Counted from the stretch's first letter, positions 1-8,795 are shown. The stretch is 64,000 nucleotides of DNA from Nucisporomicrobium flavum (GCF_016464385.1 NZ_JADMLH010000003.1:716712-780711), one strand, 5' to 3'. Notes: generated by a model not told the origin, from the letters alone. Made by a program: numbers and translations.

Positions 1-2766
1 CGTCCCGTTCACCCGTACATACCGGGCAGTGCCCGAGATTCCGACCGTACGGACGCCCGCCGCGCCGTCGGTCACCGTGGCCGCGGTGGTCCAGGTGCTG
101 CCGTCGGTGCTGGTCTGGATCTGGTACGTCTTGCCGTACGCGGCCTCCCAGTTCAGTTCCACCCGACCGAGCGCCTGGGCGGAGCCGAGGTCGACCTGCA
201 GCCACTGCGGGTCGGCGAAGGCGCTGGACCAGCGGGTGGCGGTGTCCCCGTCCACGGCGAGGTTCGCCGGGTAGCCGGCCTCGACGCTGGACGAGGTGGC
301 TGGCTTGCCCTGGGAGAGCAGCGGGCCGGTCGTGCAGGCGGGCGGCGTGGTCGGCGGGGTCGTGGGCGGGGTGGTCGTGGGCGGCGTCGTGCTGGTGCCG
401 CCGCCGGTCGCGTTGCCGCCGGTCCACGAGACGGCACCGGTCGCGACCGTCTTGCCGGCCGGGACGTTGACCGTACGGCCGTCGGAGAACGTGACGGTCA
501 GCGCGGCGTTGGTGATGTTCGACGCGACGTACGTCTTCGCGCCGTTCTTGGCGAACACCTTGGCGAGCGGGTGGTTGGCCGTCACGCCCGTGTCCACCTG
601 GCCGAGCGCAGCCAGGTTACGGATCCAGTGGAAGGTGTGCGCCTTGCTCTCGCCCTCCTCAGAGGTGTACGAGCTGTTCGCGCGGAACTTCGCCAAGGCG
701 GCGTCGGGGTCGCCCAGGGCCAGGTACTGCCAGAGCATGTCGCGCCAGACGGTCGGCTCGCCGCCGTTGTTGCGGACCAGTTCGGCGTACGTGTCCCGTA
801 CGGACTGCGGGTAGTCGCCGAGGTAGAGCTGGCCGCCGGTCATCGGCAGCATGTTGATGCCGACCACCATGGCGTGCTCGCCCGAGAACCAGGTCGCGTA
901 CGCGCCGCCGGACCCCCACACGATCGCGCTGTAGTTGTGCCCCCAGGTCGACGGGAAGTTCTCGTTGCGGACGTCGAACCAGTACTCGTTGATGGCCGCC
1001 GCCTGCGTGGTGTGCAGCCAGACGCCGGCGTCACGGACCGCGTTGTTGCCGGTGGCCTGGCCCCACTGGATGAGCGCGTTGGCGAAGTTCTGGCCCTCCG
1101 ACGAGGACTCCTGGTTGTTGCCCGCGCCGAACGCCCCGTGCCCGGAGGCCCAGTCGTGGCCCTCGTAGATGTCGAAGTCGCGCAGGTACGGGAACCGCGT
1201 GTCGGTGCGGTCGTAGTTGTTGGCGTCGCGGATGAGCAGGTCGACCATGCCGCCGTACCGGCCGGTGGCCGCCCACGCCGGGTCGAACTTCGCCAGGGTC
1301 GCCGCGGCCGCCACGAAGTAGCCGTAGTGGAAGTGGTGGTCGTTCAGGTCCTCGTCCGAGGCGTACGACGCGGGGTAGCCGATCAGCGTGCCCCAGTTCT
1401 TGTCGTAGTAGAACAGCCGCGACGTCTTGCCGGAGGAGGCGGTGAACCAGTCGGTGAGCCGGGTACGGATGACGTTCAGCGCGGAGTCCCGTACGGACGT
1501 GAGGTTGAGCTGGTCGGCGATCTCTGCGATCCGCGCGGCGCGGCCGAGGCCCTTGCCCGTCCAGTACGTGTCGTCGCCGCGGAAGTCCGCCGGGTTGTTC
1601 AGCTCGTTGTTCAAAAACGTCGTCACCTGGGTGAGGTCGGTGCCGCTGGAGTCGGCGACCGCGGGGATCTCCGGCAGCACGCCCGTGTACTTCATCGAGG
1701 TGCTGAACGACGTACCCGTGACGATCTTCATGGCCCCGCGGGGTGACACGTACGTGCGGGACAGCGGGCTGGCGCCGGTGAGGTAGCGCCACTGGTGCGG
1801 GTAGAGCGCGATGACCGTGCCCGACCCGCTGCCCTCCCGCGCGGTGGTGGTGAACGAGTACGTCGTGTTCACCGTGCCGGCCGCCTGGTTGTACGTGTAC
1901 GCGAGCCGGGTGCCGGTGACGTGGTTGTGCGCGTACTGCCCGAAGGTGTCGGCGAGGGCGACCTTGTCGGCCGTGCTCGCGCTCGACAGGGTCGGCAGGA
2001 CGGCCACCGAGAAGTAGCCCTTGCCGGCGAGCGAGGAGCGGATCGTGCTGCCGCTGACCGTCCACGTCGAGCCGGCCGGCCCGTACGCGACGAAGTCGTG
2101 CCCGCCGATCGAGAAGCCGATCCGGCTGCCGCTGTTCTGCCACGCGGTCGGCGGCCCGGTGATCGTCAGCAGCGCGTCGCCGCCGGTGACCTGGTAGTAC
2201 GACATCGGCAAGCCGTGGCCGATCGTCGCCTTCATCGTGCGCGCGCCGTCGCTCCAGGACGGGGTGACGGTCCAGTCGCTCCACCCGTCGACCAGCGCCT
2301 GCGACGCGTTCAGGCCGGCCACACCGACGACGACGTGCTGCGCGTACGGATAGTGGAACTCGCCCAGGCCGGTGCCGCTGCCGCTGATCGCGGGGTCCGT
2401 CTGGTACGACAGCCCGAGCCCGCTCGCCACCGGCCGGTACGCGGCCGGCCCGGCGAACAGGGGCTGGGAGAAGTTGCAGTCGTCGCCCTTCTTGAACAGC
2501 AGCGACGACCACCAGTCGTTGGTGGGCACCGGGCCGGCGGGCGCGTTCGCGGTCAGGTACTGGCGCGGGTTGGTCGACATCGAGCCGCAGCCGGTGGGCA
2601 GCTTCGCGCCGGCCGGCAGGGACTCGGTGTAGCTGCCGGCGCCGACGGTGGCGGCGTCGGCGGAGCCTCCGACGGTGACGGCGAGGATGCCGCCGGCGAG
2701 GGCGACGAGGGTGGCGGTGGCCAGGCCGGCGAGGCGGCGCCGGCGGCGGGGGAGCGGGGGTGTCAT
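1..2766 (-). CDS. Secreted GH81 endo-beta-1,3-glucanase with C-terminal F5/8-type (CBM32-like) domain, cut by window edge
   Basis: The frame stays open from the ATG at 2766 to base 1, so 922 codons are visible and the C-terminus lies outside the window. A GGAGG precedes the ATG at good spacing. Residues 1-39 are a signal peptide (Arg-rich start, hydrophobic core, ends near SADA). The body has GH81 features: LNDHHFHYGYFVAAA followed by ESSSEGQNFANAL, the Glu-rich stretch that carries the catalytic glutamates in this family. A Thr/Pro linker (about residues 785-809) leads to a discoidin-like domain (SVEAGYPANLAVDGDTATRW) expected to bind glycan. The enzyme should cleave beta-1,3-glucan (laminarin, fungal wall) outside the cell. 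The palindrome 60 bp upstream suggests LacI-family control. The family call is firm; the substrate is inferred from the family. Confidence 0.93.
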   Translation of the reverse strand, partial: MTPPLPRRRRRLAGLATATLVALAGGILAVTVGGSADAATVGAGSYTESLPAGAKLPTGCGSMSTNPRQYLTANAPAGPVPTNDWWSSLLFKKGDDCNFSQPLFAGPAAYRPVASGLGLSYQTDPAISGSGTGLGEFHYPYAQHVVVGVAGLNASQALVDGWSDWTVTPSWSDGARTMKATIGHGLPMSYYQVTGGDALLTITGPPTAWQNSGSRIGFSIGGHDFVAYGPAGSTWTVSGSTIRSSLAGKGYFSVAVLPTLSSASTADKVALADTFGQYAHNHVTGTRLAYTYNQAAGTVNTTYSFTTTAREGSGSGTVIALYPHQWRYLTGASPLSRTYVSPRGAMKIVTGTSFSTSMKYTGVLPEIPAVADSSGTDLTQVTTFLNNELNNPADFRGDDTYWTGKGLGRAARIAEIADQLNLTSVRDSALNVIRTRLTDWFTASSGKTSRLFYYDKNWGTLIGYPASYASDEDLNDHHFHYGYFVAAAATLAKFDPAWAATGRYGGMVDLLIRDANNYDRTDTRFPYLRDFDIYEGHDWASGHGAFGAGNNQESSSEGQNFANALIQWGQATGNNAVRDAGVWLHTTQAAAINEYWFDVRNENFPSTWGHNYSAIVWGSGGAYATWFSGEHAMVVGINMLPMTGGQLYLGDYPQSVRDTYAELVRNNGGEPTVWRDMLWQYLALGDPDAALAKFRANSSYTSEEGESKAHTFHWIRNLAALGQVDTGVTANHPLAKVFAKNGAKTYVASNITNAALTVTFSDGRTVNVPAGKTVATGAVSWTGGNATGGGTSTTPPTTTPPTTPPTTPPACTTGPLLSQGKPATSSSVEAGYPANLAVDGDTATRWSSAFADPQWLQVDLGSAQALGRVELNWEAAYGKTYQIQTSTDGSTWTTAATVTDGAAGVRTVGISGTARYVRVNGT

Positions 2767-2825
2767 GGTGCGGTGCCTCCGGTGGGGACTCGGGGGTCGC
2801 CTGAGCCGCGGCGGGGAACCGCGAC

Positions 2826-2845
2826 CCGTGAGAGCGCTCTCACGG
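2826..2845. promoter_or_regulatory. Perfect 20-bp LacI-family-type palindrome upstream of the GH81 gene
   Basis: CCGTGAGAGCGCTCTCACGG is a perfect palindrome ending 60 bp before the GH81 start codon. The core GAGAGCGCTCTC with a central CG is the architecture of LacI-family operators and resembles the CebR box (TGGGAGCGCTCCCA) with two changed positions per half. A LacI-type sugar repressor probably sits here. The identity of the regulator is inferred; no LacI gene is visible in this window. Confidence 0.75.
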
Positions 2846-2913
2846 TCCGGTGAGGCTAACCGTCACACCATGTTTCGTCAATGTTTACATTCGTGAATAG
2901 GCGCAGGTCAGGC

Positions 2914-3843
2914 TTATTGCCGCGCGTCGGGCAGGTTCTCCTCGGCGATCCGCTCCTCGCCGCGGCGGCGGAACAGCTTCAGCCCGGGCAGCCCGGCGAT
3001 CGCCAGGTGCAGGTCGTTGGTGACCTCCAGCAGCTTGTGCAGGTCCGGCCCGACCTGGTCGAGCTTGCTGAGCAGCGGCAGGACGTCGCCGGTCAGGTGC
3101 TCGCGCAGCCGCGGCAGCTCGTCGATCATCCTGATCGCCGCGGTGACCTCCTCGGGCGTCAGCTCCTGCACGAACCGCGCCGCGAGCGGGGCCGCGCGGC
3201 GCAGCGTCGGCGCGTACCCCTCGAGCAGCTCCATCGCCTCGGCCGACGTGCCGCTCGCCTGCTCGACCACCCCGGCGGCCGCGCCGGTGATCGCGCCGGC
3301 CTCCTCCACGATCGCCGCGGCGCCCTCCACCGCGAGCGCCGCCGCGGCCAGGATGACCTTCACCTCGCGGACGCTGTCCGCGGCCTGGCCGGCGGTCGCG
3401 TCCACCCGGGCGACCAGCGTCTCCGCGTCGGCCACCGTGCCCGCGGTGCGCGCGACCAGCACTTCCGCCTCGCCCACCGTGCCGCCGGCGCGGGCCACGA
3501 GTGCGCCCGCCGCGGTCGCGGTGCCGTCGACCCGGCCCATCAGCGTCTCCGCGCCGCCCACGGCCCCGTCGACCCGGCCCATCAGGCCCTCCGCTTCACC
3601 CACGGCCCCGTCGACCCGGCCGATCAGGCCCTCCGCGGAGCCGACCGCCCGCTCGACCCGGTCGATCAGCGCCTCGGCGCGCTCGGCCAGCACGGTGATC
3701 CGGCCGACCATGAGCTCGGTCTGGCCGAGCAGGCCCAGCACCCGGAACGGCACGGTCGCCACGGTCGCCGCGGCCCCGGCCACCTGACCGATCGCGGAGC
3801 GGGTGAACTCGACAAGGGTGGCGGGTGAGGGCAGCAGAGCCAT
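2914..3843 (-). CDS. Repeat-rich amphipathic coiled protein of unknown function
   Basis: Encodes 309 residues, almost entirely Ala/Val/Gly/Glu/Arg helix-forming sequence. The middle (about residues 58-158) is made of seven or so 14-residue units of the type GRVDGAVGEAEGLM, then a long Ala/Val helix, then a more polar C-terminus ending in a Lys/Arg/Glu segment. There is no signal peptide; a weakly hydrophobic segment lies near residues 15-40. Such heptad-like repeats suggest an extended amphipathic helix bundle that may lie on a membrane or lipid surface, as in apolipoprotein- or phasin-like proteins. That role is inference. The start at 3843 (MALLPSPATLVEF) was chosen because it begins the folded-looking part; GTG 3873 or ATG 3870 are possible. 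None has a strong RBS. Confidence 0.75.
   Translation of the reverse strand: MALLPSPATLVEFTRSAIGQVAGAAATVATVPFRVLGLLGQTELMVGRITVLAERAEALIDRVERAVGSAEGLIGRVDGAVGEAEGLMGRVDGAVGGAETLMGRVDGTATAAGALVARAGGTVGEAEVLVARTAGTVADAETLVARVDATAGQAADSVREVKVILAAAALAVEGAAAIVEEAGAITGAAAGVVEQASGTSAEAMELLEGYAPTLRRAAPLAARFVQELTPEEVTAAIRMIDELPRLREHLTGDVLPLLSKLDQVGPDLHKLLEVTNDLHLAIAGLPGLKLFRRRGEERIAEENLPDARQ
3370..3670 (-). repeat. In-gene tandem 42-bp repeats coding 14-residue helical units
   Basis: About seven degenerate copies of a 42-bp unit lie inside the coiled-protein gene. Translated copies include IDRVERAVGSAEGL, IGRVDGAVGEAEGL, MGRVDGAVGGAETL, MGRVDGTATAAGAL, VARAGGTVGEAEVL and VARTAGTVADAETL. The two units near 3535-3625 are nearly identical at DNA level, which points to recent unit duplication. 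Confidence 0.8.
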
Positions 3844-3944
3844 GGGTTCATTGTGCCCACCGAAAGCCATCACGAACCGTACTGGTGATCATGCCCAGGG
3901 TGGACGGGTTTGGGATCACGGGCGAAGCACGGCACTATGCATGG

Positions 3945-4871
3945 GTGCGACGTACCCGGCTTCTGATCTTCGCATTGGCGGCGATGGTCATCGTGGGCGG
4001 TGGCGCCCTCATCGGCTTCGGGATGAAGGACGACAGCGGCGGCGGTGGCGGCGGCCTCCTGCCCAGCTCGCTCACGTTCGGCGACGACCCGAAGCCGACC
4101 GCGTCCCCCACCCCGACGGGCCCCAGCCCCGAGGAGCTCGCGGCGGCCGAGCGCGCCGCCCGGGCCCGCAAACTCGACGCGGCGCTGAAGAAGTACGCCG
4201 CCTCCGCCCCCGAGTTCTCGGTTGCGGTCCTCGACAAGAAAACCGGCCAGCAGTATTCGTACCGCGGCAAGGAACGGTACGACACCGCCAGCATCGTGAA
4301 GGCCCAGATCCTCGCGTGCATGCTGCTGCAGGCCCAGGACGCCGGCCGCAAGCCCACGTCCGGCGAGATGAGCCTGGCGAAGCCGATGATCCGGCTCAGC
4401 GACAACAACGCGACGACCTCGCTCTTCCAGCACCTCGGCGGCCGCAGCGCGGTGAGCAGGTGCAACGCGCGCATCGGGCTCACCCGTACGGTCGTCAACA
4501 CCGCCTGGGGCCTGACGAAGACGACGGTCAACGACCAGCTGAAGCTGCTGTCGGCGCTGGTCGACAAGGACGGGCCGCTGAACGCGCAGTCGCGCAGGAC
4601 GGCGTTCACGCTGATGAGCACGGTCGACGAGACCCAGGACTGGGGCATCCCGTCGGTGGCGAAGGCGGGTGAGACGGCCACGGTGAAGAACGGCTGGGAC
4701 ACCCGTACGGCGGACGGCGGGCTGTGGGCGATCAACACCATCGGCCGGGTGACCTCGGACGACACGGACGTGTCGATCGCGGTGCTGTCGCACAACAACC
4801 AGTCGATGCCGGCAGGGATCAAGCTGGTCGAGAAGGTCGCCAAGCTGACGAGGCAATACCTCAAATACTGA
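3945..4871 (+). CDS. Membrane-anchored serine hydrolase of the class A beta-lactamase fold
   Basis: Encodes 308 residues. An N-terminal RRTR plus a hydrophobic segment (about residues 5-27) anchors the protein, followed by a Gly/Ser/Pro linker and an extracytoplasmic domain. The catalytic SxxK motif is present (DTASIVKAQ), as is the SDN motif (RLSDNNATT). The usual KTG triad is changed to KNG (VKNGWDTRTADGGLWAIN). The fold is that of class A beta-lactamases, but the large group of such actinobacterial proteins with altered KTG is not established to confer resistance; a cell-wall role is equally possible. The start is the GTG just before the membrane segment. An in-frame ATG at 3891 would add 18 residues. 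It diverges from the coiled-protein gene. Confidence 0.8.
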   Translation: MRRTRLLIFALAAMVIVGGGALIGFGMKDDSGGGGGGLLPSSLTFGDDPKPTASPTPTGPSPEELAAAERAARARKLDAALKKYAASAPEFSVAVLDKKTGQQYSYRGKERYDTASIVKAQILACMLLQAQDAGRKPTSGEMSLAKPMIRLSDNNATTSLFQHLGGRSAVSRCNARIGLTRTVVNTAWGLTKTTVNDQLKLLSALVDKDGPLNAQSRRTAFTLMSTVDETQDWGIPSVAKAGETATVKNGWDTRTADGGLWAINTIGRVTSDDTDVSIAVLSHNNQSMPAGIKLVEKVAKLTRQYLKY

Positions 4872-5216
4872 CCCGACGAAGCGATGTACCTACGAATTAA
4901 CCGTCGGCAGGTTCGCGTTTTTCTTCGCTCTTTCGAGTGGTCCGGAAAGATTGACGACGCCATCCGTCGGCCGGGCGGTACGACGGCGTGCAGGCTCATT
5001 CGGGTCATGTCGCCCGCTCACCGGGTCGACCGATACACCCGACCGGACAGTCCTGTCTCGACTTCCGTATCGACCCGTGCGTTGACCATCCATTCTGCTG
5101 GCGTGCCTGGCGCTGCATCCGCGTCGCTACCCCGAGAGTGATCAGGCGGCCGGGCTTCTTGGACTGGGGCCCGGTCGCATCACCAGTCCTCTCCCGGTCC
5201 AGCACGGAGCTCCCAT
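4872..5216. other. Intergenic region without a recognisable gene
   Basis: 345 bp between the serine hydrolase and the DUF4352 gene, with lower GC and no sustained codon bias in any frame. It presumably carries the promoter of the downstream gene. I found no convincing -35/-10 pair or long hairpin. Confidence 0.5.
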
Positions 5217-5963
5217 ATGTCTTATCAGCCGCCGGACCCTTATCAACCACAGCAACCGCCGGTTCCGCAGGGCTACGGTCCTCCGCCGCCCGGATATCCG
5301 CCTCAGCCGGGGCAGGCGCCGTATGGCCCTCCGCCGACGAAGAAGAGCAACAAAAAGCTGATCTTCGGAATCATCGGTGGCGTTCTGGTTCTGTGCTGTG
5401 GCGGCGGTGCGATCGTCGCGATTGCCGGGGACGACGACAAGACCGGCGCCTCAGCGACAACGGCGCCCGTCGCGAAGGATGCCACGACCAAGGCGGACGC
5501 CCAGGCCGCGACCAAAGCTCCGGCAGTGAAGCCGACGACGGAACCCGTCGCGACCCGAGAGTCCGGGCCCGGCATGGGCGATCCCGTCCGTGACGGCAAG
5601 TTCGAGTTCACCGTGACGAAGCTCGACTGCTCGAAGTCCAAGGTCGGGTCGGAATATCTGAACGAAAAGGCTCAGGGCAAGTTCTGCATCATCTCTGTCA
5701 CGGTGAAGAACATCGGCAAGGAAGCTCAGATCTTCGACGGATCGTCGCAGAAGGCGTACGACGGCGGAGGCACGGAATTCTCGAACGACACCAGCGCCGA
5801 AATCTACGCCAACGAGGGAAGTCCCACCTTCCTGCAGGAGATCAATCCTGGAAACCAGGTGAAGGGCAGACTCATCTTCGACGTGCCGAAATCGACGAAG
5901 CTGACCGCAATCGAGCTCCATGACTCGATGTTCTCCGGCGGGGTGAAGGTGTCCTTGTCCTGA
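5217..5963 (+). CDS. Pro-rich membrane protein with extracytoplasmic DUF4352 domain
   Basis: Encodes 248 residues. Residues 1-42 are a cytoplasmic Pro/Gln/Tyr-rich tail (YQPPDPYQPQQPP), followed by a Lys cluster, one membrane helix (about 47-70, containing LVLCCGGG), a Thr/Ala/Lys linker, and a C-terminal DUF4352/telokin-like immunoglobulin-fold domain from about residue 125 (FTVTKLDCSKSKVG, then FCIISVTVKNIGKEAQIF). The two Cys of that domain could form a disulfide. DUF4352 proteins are common actinobacterial cell-surface proteins of unknown function. GGAG precedes the ATG. GC content is lower than in the neighbouring genes. Confidence 0.85.
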   Translation: MSYQPPDPYQPQQPPVPQGYGPPPPGYPPQPGQAPYGPPPTKKSNKKLIFGIIGGVLVLCCGGGAIVAIAGDDDKTGASATTAPVAKDATTKADAQAATKAPAVKPTTEPVATRESGPGMGDPVRDGKFEFTVTKLDCSKSKVGSEYLNEKAQGKFCIISVTVKNIGKEAQIFDGSSQKAYDGGGTEFSNDTSAEIYANEGSPTFLQEINPGNQVKGRLIFDVPKSTKLTAIELHDSMFSGGVKVSLS

Positions 5964-5988
5964 CGCTCGACTGACTGCGGGTTGTTGT

Positions 5989-6018
5989 GGCAGTGCGGCG
6001 GGGAACGGCCGTACTGCC
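5989..6018. terminator. Hairpin between convergent genes
   Basis: GGCAGTGCGGC and GCCGTACTGCC pair over 11 bp (one G-T) around an 8-nt loop. No T-tract follows. It sits between the ends of the DUF4352 gene and the convergent DedA gene and can serve both. Confidence 0.7.
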
Positions 6019-6064
6019 TCGGCATCATTGATGGTGGGGCAGAAGTGCTCCGAGTGCTGAGCCG

Positions 6065-6655
6065 CTAGGCCGTTTCGGCGGCGTCGCGGGCCTCGGAGCG
6101 GGCTGCGCGGCGCTTGTTCACCATGCTCACCACCTGCGTGACGATCACGACCAGCACCACCGCCGCGATCACGCCCTGCCATGGCTCCGGGAAGATCGAG
6201 CCGCCCACCACCCCGATGGCCGCGTACACCGCCGACCACAACGCGCAGGCCGGCAGGTTGGCCACCACGAACGTGCGCCAGCTCAGCCCCAGGAAGGCCG
6301 CCGCGAGCAGGACCGGTACGCGGCCGCCGGGCAGGAGCCGGGAGACCAGCAGGACCGGGATCTGGCTGTGCTGCAGGCGTTCCTTCACCGACGCGAGGTG
6401 TTCCTCGTCGCGGAGCCAGCGCAGGCGGCGGGCGAGTTGTTCGCCGCCCGCGCGGCACATGGCGTACATGACGAGGTCTCCCGCGTAGGCGCCCGCCGCG
6501 CCCGCCGCGATGACCAGGACGATGAGGAGCGGGTGGTCGTGGAAGGCCAGGGCCGCCGCGCCGCTGACCGCGGCGCCGGTCGGGACGACCGGGACGATCG
6601 CGCCGAACGCCACGACGGTGAAGAGCCAGGCCAGGGCGCCGAGTTCGGAGATCAC
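6065..6655 (-). CDS. DedA-family membrane protein
   Basis: Encodes 196 residues with several hydrophobic segments and a basic C-terminal tail (NKRRAARSEAR). The DedA signature is readable: a G-D-L-V-x-Y segment after a small-residue helix (AYAGDLVMYAMCRAGG) and the conserved Arg-containing loop SRLLPGGRVPVLLAAAF. DedA proteins act in polyprenyl-phosphate or phospholipid translocation across the cytoplasmic membrane. The start is a GTG at 6655 that overlaps the stop of the upstream metallo-beta-lactamase gene as GTGA, indicating translational coupling. It is the last gene of the YndJ-DUF1990-MBL-DedA operon. Confidence 0.85.
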   Translation of the reverse strand: MISELGALAWLFTVVAFGAIVPVVPTGAAVSGAAALAFHDHPLLIVLVIAAGAAGAYAGDLVMYAMCRAGGEQLARRLRWLRDEEHLASVKERLQHSQIPVLLVSRLLPGGRVPVLLAAAFLGLSWRTFVVANLPACALWSAVYAAIGVVGGSIFPEPWQGVIAAVVLVVIVTQVVSMVNKRRAARSEARDAAETA

Positions 6656-7428
6656 GCGGCCGGCTCGATCGTCAGGGTCTCGCCGTGGGCCAGGACCCGG
6701 ACCTCGGCGTCCGGCGCGGCCATGGCGGCGTGGCGGGCGAACTCGGTGCCCGGTTCGGCGAACATGTGCGGGCGCAGGCGGGACATGCCGACCGGCCAGA
6801 ACGTGCCGTAGTGCACCGGCACCGCCCAGGAGGCCTTGACCCGGCGCAGCGCCTCGGCGCCGCCCTCCGCGTCCAGGTGGCCGTGCGCGTGCAGGGTGGG
6901 GCCCCAGCCGCCGACCGGGATCAGCGCGAGGTCGAGCGGGCCGAGCTCGGCCATCCCGTCGAACAGGCCGGTGTCGCCGCCGTACCAGGTGCGGGTGGTG
7001 CCCTCGACGACGAAGCCCATCGCGACCGCGCGCAGCCGCGACCACGGGCCCCGGCCGCCGTCGTGGGTGGCCGGTACGGCCCGGACCGTCACGTCGCCGA
7101 TCCTCGTCTCCTCGCCGGGCACCAGCTCGACGCAGCGGTCGCCGTACGCCTTGCCGAGGCCCTTCGCCACGAACTCGGCCGCACCGCGCGGGACGACGAG
7201 CAGCGGCTCACCGGGCAGCGCCTTGAGCGACGGCAGATGGAAGTGGTCGGCGTGCAGGTGCGACAGCAGCACCGCGTCGGGCGGCCCGGGCAGCGCGGGT
7301 GCCGGCCCGGCCATCCGGCGCAGGTGGGCCAGCCGGCCGGTGAGCAGCGGGTCGGTGAGCAGCGAGACGCCGGAGTCGGTCAGCCACATGGTGCTGTGCC
7401 CCCACCATGTGACGCTCGTGTCGCTCAC
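6652..7428 (-). CDS. Metallo-beta-lactamase fold hydrolase (UlaG/RomA-like)
   Basis: Encodes 258 residues with an intact binuclear metal site: HxHxDH as SHLHADHF (near residue 60), then ATHDGG, YGGDTGLF and a distal His in VPVHYGTFW. Short length, the WWGHSTMWL start and absence of extra domains place it with UlaG/RomA-type or NAPE-PLD-like MBL proteins, which cleave phosphodiesters or lactones; the substrate is not evident. GTG start at 7428 overlaps the upstream DUF1990 stop by 4 bp and its own stop overlaps the DedA start by 4 bp, so the three genes are tightly coupled. Confidence 0.86.
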   Translation of the reverse strand: MSDTSVTWWGHSTMWLTDSGVSLLTDPLLTGRLAHLRRMAGPAPALPGPPDAVLLSHLHADHFHLPSLKALPGEPLLVVPRGAAEFVAKGLGKAYGDRCVELVPGEETRIGDVTVRAVPATHDGGRGPWSRLRAVAMGFVVEGTTRTWYGGDTGLFDGMAELGPLDLALIPVGGWGPTLHAHGHLDAEGGAEALRRVKASWAVPVHYGTFWPVGMSRLRPHMFAEPGTEFARHAAMAAPDAEVRVLAHGETLTIEPAA

Positions 7429-7931
7429 GGATCCACCGTACGGGACCGGGCACACACCCGGCGCAGGGCTCGGGCGCAGAGCCGCGCGTACAGGTGCTGG
7501 GCGAGGACCGCGACCGGGCCGCCCAGCCGCATCAGCGGTCGCGCGGGCCGGCTGAACGCGGTGACCGAGAACCACACCCCGCCGTCGGCGTCGCGTTCGA
7601 CCGTGAACGCCTCCTCGCCGGTGGCCTGGTGGCCGGGGAGCGTGCCGTACCCGAAGCCGGCCCGGTCCGGGTCCTCGACGGCCCACACGACCTCGCAGGG
7701 CACGGTCACCGGGCCGAGGCCGACCTTGACCCGTACGCCCGGGGCGGCGCGCAGCGCATCGCTGGTGACCCGCGCACCGGTGCCGCGGTGCATGCGGAAC
7801 GTCAGAATGGCCTCCGCCGCGCAGTCGAAGACGCCCCATCCCAGGTACGTGCGGTAGTGCAGGTGCCGGTACCCGGGCGGCAGCGGGTCGTGCCGCGTCG
7901 CGCCGACCTCGGCGTACGTGTAGCCCGTCAT
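7425..7931 (-). CDS. DUF1990-family protein
   Basis: Encodes 168 residues. The pattern near the start (YTYAEVGATRHDPLPPGYRHL), the central PCEVVWAVEDPDRAGFGYGTLPGH and the EEAFTVERDADGGVWF segment are typical of the DUF1990 family, a START/Bet v1-like small protein of unknown function that in plants and actinobacteria often sits with lipid or membrane genes. An AGGGAAA stretch lies just upstream of the ATG. It follows the YndJ-like gene by 22 bp and overlaps the MBL gene by 4 bp. The family call is sound; no activity can be claimed. Confidence 0.85.
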   Translation of the reverse strand: MTGYTYAEVGATRHDPLPPGYRHLHYRTYLGWGVFDCAAEAILTFRMHRGTGARVTSDALRAAPGVRVKVGLGPVTVPCEVVWAVEDPDRAGFGYGTLPGHQATGEEAFTVERDADGGVWFSVTAFSRPARPLMRLGGPVAVLAQHLYARLCARALRRVCARSRTVDP

Positions 7932-7953
7932 CGATTTCCCTTTCCCTGTGTTC

Positions 7954-8766
7954 TCACAATGCCCCGGCGCGGCGCCAGCCGACCATGCCGCAGAGGGCGA
8001 ATCCGAGGGCGTTCGCCACACCGTGGGTCGCGGCCATCCAGGCCAGCGACGGGTGCGGCAGGCCGGTGGCCTCGCCGAGCGCCCAGCTCACCGCGAGCAC
8101 CATCGACGCGGCCAGCACCAGCGCCGAGCCGCCGAGCAGGACGGTGGTGAGCCGGTCGGCGACCGTGGTGCGGGCGTACCGCCAGGTCAGCCAGCCGACG
8201 ATCCACATGCCGGCGGTCAGCACGAGCGCGCCGGCCAGCTCCACCCACTCGGCGGTGAAGTAGCCGAGCAGGACCAGCAGCGTGCCGGCGGGCACGGTCA
8301 GCGCCGCCACGTCGGCCGCGCGGCCCGGCACGGTCCGGGTGAGCAGGCCCGCGATCAGCGCGGCGGCGAACCCGGCGAAGTGGAAGTGCGCCACCGTCAG
8401 CGCGAGCACCCCCAGGTCGAAGCCGAACAGGTGGTAGCCGCTGCGCTCGGCGACCAGCGCGCTCGCGGCGACGGCCGGACCGGCCAGGGCGGTCAGCACC
8501 GCGGCCTCGGCGGGCCACTCGCGGCGGGGGCGGGCCGGTCTGCTCATCGCGTACGCGCACAGCACGGCGGCCGCGATCGCGTAGACCGTGGCCAGTCCCG
8601 TGGCGACCGTCCCGCGCGGCAGCCACAGGCTCAGCGCACCGGCGGCCGCCCCGACCGGCCAGACCCGCCGGGCCACGGCGGCGGCGGGGTCGGCGAGCAG
8701 CCGCAGGCCGGCCGGCACGACGACGAGCATGCCCACCGCGACGAGCAGGTTGATCAGCACGCGCAT
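7954..8766 (-). CDS. YndJ-like multi-pass membrane protein
   Basis: Encodes 270 residues with seven or more hydrophobic helices and very little soluble sequence. Histidines stand in membrane segments (HLFGFDLG, AHFHFAGFAAAL, AATHGVANALGFALCG), a layout seen in Bacillus YndJ and its actinobacterial relatives. Function is unknown; YndJ and DUF1990 genes are often neighbours, which supports the call. Start at 8766 is preceded by GGAGGAGCC. First gene of a four-gene leftward operon, with the TTGAAC-GT-GTTCAA palindrome 29 bp upstream. Confidence 0.75.
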   Translation of the reverse strand: MRVLINLLVAVGMLVVVPAGLRLLADPAAAVARRVWPVGAAAGALSLWLPRGTVATGLATVYAIAAAVLCAYAMSRPARPRREWPAEAAVLTALAGPAVAASALVAERSGYHLFGFDLGVLALTVAHFHFAGFAAALIAGLLTRTVPGRAADVAALTVPAGTLLVLLGYFTAEWVELAGALVLTAGMWIVGWLTWRYARTTVADRLTTVLLGGSALVLAASMVLAVSWALGEATGLPHPSLAWMAATHGVANALGFALCGMVGWRRAGAL

Positions 8767-8795
8767 GGCTCCTCCAGATCCTCGCTCCATCGCAC

